Shown in pieces: positions 5,534 through 8,218 of a DNA stretch of 8,218 bases. Each line of letters opens with the position of its first letter. Within the stretch, counting starts at the first letter, position 1. Below the pieces are notes generated by a model. That model was given only the letters and a program-made list of their open reading frames with translations. It had not been told where the DNA came from and did not search any database. Position numbers and translations under genes: made by a program. Origin of the DNA: DATKMG01 sp035541995 (lineage in GTDB: Bacteria; Acidobacteriota; Terriglobia; Versatilivoradales; Versatilivoraceae); NCBI GenBank assembly GCA_035541995.1, contig DATKMG010000026.1, positions 1 through 8,218 of the forward strand. The letters run 5' to 3'.

Positions 5534-8218
5534 TCAAACCAATTGAGCTTCCACCTTCTCCATGACAAAGGCTTCAATCACGTCGTTGTTCTTAATGTCG
5601 TTGAAATTCTCCAGACCGATACCGCATTCAAATCCGGAGCGTACTTCCGACGCATCGTCCTTAAAGCGTTTGAGCGAAGCAATTCGTCCTTCGTAGACCA
5701 CCACGTTATCGCGGAGCAACCGAACTTGTGAGTTGCGCGCGACTTTCCCGTCAGACACGTAACAGCCCCCGACAGTGCCAACCTTGGGGACCTTGAAGGT
5801 GGTGCGGACCTGAGCAGTACCTTGATAGGCTTCTTTGTAAGTCTGGTCCAGCATTCCAAGCATGGCACTCTTGATCTCATTGGTTACATTGTAAATGACG
5901 GTGTGAAGCCGGATATCGACACCCTCCTGCTCAGCCAATTCTGACGCCTTCCGTTCCGGGCGGACGTTGAAACCGACAATGACCGCATTAGAGGTCGACG
6001 CCAACAAGACATCCCACTCGGTGATCGCACCAGTAGCTTTGTGGATGATTTTGATTTTCACCTTTTCAGTGCTCAGCTTGGTCAAGGTCTCCGCTAGAAC
6101 CTCCACGGAACCCTGCACATCAGCTTTCAAAATAATCGGCAGTTCTTTGACCGCCCCTGCCTTCATTTGTTCGTGCAAGTGTTCCAGGGTAAGGCGAGAA
6201 CTCTTAGCAAGCAGGCTCTCGCGCAACTTCAGTTGACGCAGGCTACCGATTTGTTTGATCTTCGATACGTCATTCATAACCTGGAAGGAATCGCCGGCCT
6301 GGGGGACACTGGAAAGCCCAAGAACCTCGACGGGAGAAGAGGGCCCTGCCGTTTTCACGGGCTGTCCCCGGTAGTCCAGCATCGCACGGACTTTTCCGGT
6401 CACGGCACCTACAATGAATAAATCCCCAACCTCCAGCGTCCCGTTTTGGACCAGGACTGTTGCGACCGGACCACGACCTCTGTCCAATTTGGCTTCGAGG
6501 ATGGCGCCCATAGCTGAGCGTTGCGGATTAGCCTTTAGCCCTTGCATGTCGGACACCAGCAGAATCATCTCCAGCAATAACTCCAGGTTGATCTTCTGCT
6601 TGGCTGACACCTCTACCGTAACGGTTTCGCCGCCCCAATCCTCAGGAGTCAAGTTATTCTCGGAGAGAGACTTTTTCACTCGGTCCACCTGAGCGTTGGG
6701 CTTATCAATCTTGTTGATGGCTACTACAATGGGCACCTTTGCAGCCCGGGCATGCGCAATGGCTTCCAGTGTTTGAGGCATCACGCCGTCGTCGGCGGCC
6801 ACAACCAGAACAACCACGTCGGTAACCTTGGCACCGCGGGCCCGCATCAACGTAAAAGCCTCGTGGCCTGGCGTGTCCAAGAACGTGATTAACCGGTTAT
6901 TCTTGACAACCTGGTAGGCACCAATGTGCTGAGTGATTCCACCGGCTTCCTGAGAGGTTACGTTGCTTTCACGAATGGCATCCAGCAGTGAAGTCTTGCC
7001 ATGGTCAACGTGCCCCATGATCGTCACCACCGGTGGTCGCGGAACCATGTTTTCTGGCTTTTCTTCTGCTATGGCTTCGTATTCGGCCACTTCTTCGTAG
7101 GTAGCAACCTCGGCCTCAGCTCCAAAATCACGACAGATGTCTTTAGCCAGCGTTTCATCCAAAGTCTGATTCAGGGTAGCGAAAATGCCCTTGTCCAAAA
7201 GACGCTTGATCACATCTTTCGATTTTATCTCCAACTTTTCCGAGAGCTCCTTGACCGTAACACCCTCGCTCAAGGTTACCTTCCGGGTAACGGGCAGTGG
7301 TTGGAAGACGGCGGGTTTAACCACTACAGGGGCCACCCTGCCGCCTTCGGCTCGTAGTCGTTCTATGCGGCCTTCTTCGGGATATTGCCGATACCCTGGT
7401 CTGGGTCTCACTTGCGGACGATGTTCCCGGGGCGGAACGACCTGAGATTTTGCAGGTGCCGGCGGGAAACTCGTCCCTTGAGCAAATCGTCCCGGCGGAC
7501 CCATCGGACGAGGTCTTTCTCCCGGCCTTGGGGAGAAGGGCATGGGCCGGGGCTTAATCTCACCAAACTTCGAACTGATATGCTGCCGAATGGTTTGGGT
7601 TGGTTGAGCTGACCCAACCAGGGCAGGCTTCTTGGGGCGGGTTGACGGATGAGCCGAAATCCCCGTCGGGGGTGCGCCACTTCTCAAAGTCCCCCCGGGG
7701 CCAGTCGGGACCGGCGCTTGAAGCGGTGGAACCCTCGATGGTTGGCCGACAGGAGAAGGCGGCATAGTCCTTGCTACCGGGGGAGTGACTGGCAGTCGAG
7801 GAGCCGGCAGGGGTGGAGGTGCGCTCGGTGTCGGCGGAATCACAGTCGTCTCTTTGGGTTTTTCAGCGATTTTCTCAGCCGGTCTAGCGGACGTGGCCAC
7901 AGGTGGAACGGCTGGTAAAGGCATGACCGGTGGGACCACGGCCGGGATGGGTGCTTCTTCCACCTTATCTTTCTTGATCTCTTTTTTGTCGGCTTCCTCT
8001 TTCGGTGGAGCTTCCTCGATTTTCGTCGGCACCAATTCCACTTCGGGGGTCACCGGAACTACTGGAACTTCTTGGGGCTTTTCAGCTGGAGCAGCGACTT
8101 TGGCTTCAGCTTCTGTCTTGGCAGCTTTCTTGCCCTTTGTTTTCCGGGTGGAAAAATGCTCCTTGATTTCTTGGATTCGTTCAGCATCGACGTAACTGGT
8201 TGCTGTAACTCCTTCAAC
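5534..8218 (-). CDS. infB: Translation initiation factor IF2 (N-terminus outside window)
   Basis: IF2 is the GTPase that brings fMet-tRNA to the 30S subunit and promotes 50S joining. The frame is open to the window edge, giving 894 visible residues, and the start lies upstream. The first residues (VEGVTATSYVDAERIQEIKEHF) look like the end of an N-terminal IF2_N domain, so only about 25-35 residues are probably missing. A long Pro/Ala/Lys/Arg-rich linker runs to about visible residue 310. A second IF2_N domain follows (about 313-365, VTVKELSEKLEIKSKDVIKRLL). All G motifs are intact: GHVDHGKT (402-409), GGITQHIGAY (426), DTPGHEAF (448), NKID (502-505) and SAK (538-540). The two beta-barrels and the C-terminal initiator-tRNA-binding domain (VRLLRDNVVVYEG, RFKDDASEVRSGFECGIG) are complete to the TGA stop. 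A GTG at 8053 is internal to the linker and not the start. Confidence 0.98.
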   Translation of the reverse strand, partial: VEGVTATSYVDAERIQEIKEHFSTRKTKGKKAAKTEAEAKVAAPAEKPQEVPVVPVTPEVELVPTKIEEAPPKEEADKKEIKKDKVEEAPIPAVVPPVMPLPAVPPVATSARPAEKIAEKPKETTVIPPTPSAPPPLPAPRLPVTPPVARTMPPSPVGQPSRVPPLQAPVPTGPGGTLRSGAPPTGISAHPSTRPKKPALVGSAQPTQTIRQHISSKFGEIKPRPMPFSPRPGERPRPMGPPGRFAQGTSFPPAPAKSQVVPPREHRPQVRPRPGYRQYPEEGRIERLRAEGGRVAPVVVKPAVFQPLPVTRKVTLSEGVTVKELSEKLEIKSKDVIKRLLDKGIFATLNQTLDETLAKDICRDFGAEAEVATYEEVAEYEAIAEEKPENMVPRPPVVTIMGHVDHGKTSLLDAIRESNVTSQEAGGITQHIGAYQVVKNNRLITFLDTPGHEAFTLMRARGAKVTDVVVLVVAADDGVMPQTLEAIAHARAAKVPIVVAINKIDKPNAQVDRVKKSLSENNLTPEDWGGETVTVEVSAKQKINLELLLEMILLVSDMQGLKANPQRSAMGAILEAKLDRGRGPVATVLVQNGTLEVGDLFIVGAVTGKVRAMLDYRGQPVKTAGPSSPVEVLGLSSVPQAGDSFQVMNDVSKIKQIGSLRQLKLRESLLAKSSRLTLEHLHEQMKAGAVKELPIILKADVQGSVEVLAETLTKLSTEKVKIKIIHKATGAITEWDVLLASTSNAVIVGFNVRPERKASELAEQEGVDIRLHTVIYNVTNEIKSAMLGMLDQTYKEAYQGTAQVRTTFKVPKVGTVGGCYVSDGKVARNSQVRLLRDNVVVYEGRIASLKRFKDDASEVRSGFECGIGLENFNDIKNNDVIEAFVMEKVEAQLV

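Noticed and set aside
5534..8053. infB beginning at 8053
   Set aside because: The codon there is GTG inside the linker. The frame continues upstream to the window edge with IF2_N-like sequence, so the gene is partial rather than short.
7785..8195. A 136-codon plus-strand open frame rich in Gly/Ala/Ser/Thr
   Set aside because: It is the antisense shadow of the proline/lysine/glutamate-rich IF2 linker. Low-complexity codons on one strand leave the other open.

Overview
The window comes from a bacterial chromosome. It carries the 3' part of the conserved nusA-infB-rbfA-truB translation operon and, downstream, most of a very large secreted protein gene. Every supported gene lies on the minus strand, so transcription runs from high to low coordinates. 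The best guess for the source is Acidobacteriota or a close relative. This rests on the style of the tandem BACON domains in the secreted protein, the fast-diverging proline-rich IF2 linker, and the presence of the DUF503 gene between infB and rbfA. It is recognition of family style, not a tree, so the phylum is held with moderate confidence.

Translation block (8218 to about 3817): infB (initiation factor IF2, missing only the extreme N-terminus beyond the window edge) is followed by a small DUF503 gene (ylxP-like), rbfA (30S maturation factor) and truB (tRNA pseudouridine-55 synthase). ylxP and rbfA overlap by four bases (ATGA), and rbfA and truB are 33 bases apart or less. The block therefore reads as one operon that couples initiation, 30S biogenesis and tRNA modification. 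The ribF-rpsO-pnp genes that often follow truB are not here.

Spacer (3506-3816): about 310 bases with no convincing gene. It contains a small stem-loop followed by a T-tract on the minus strand, which could end the translation operon. A Shine-Dalgarno-like GAGAGGGG lies just before the next gene.

Secreted giant (3505 to 1, running off the window): an uninterrupted 1168-codon frame. In order it encodes a signal peptide; 14 Asp-box/BNR-type beta-propeller repeats of 42-45 residues; an Ig-like module of the Kre9/KNH (Ser-Thr-rich) type; two BACON domains, each with a cysteine pair; and a C-terminal region that looks like two diverged copies of one uncharacterised beta-rich module. It has no visible stop, so the C-terminus is unknown. 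The layout fits an extracellular binding or adhesion protein, but no enzymatic activity can be assigned. This gene is the most interesting part of the window.
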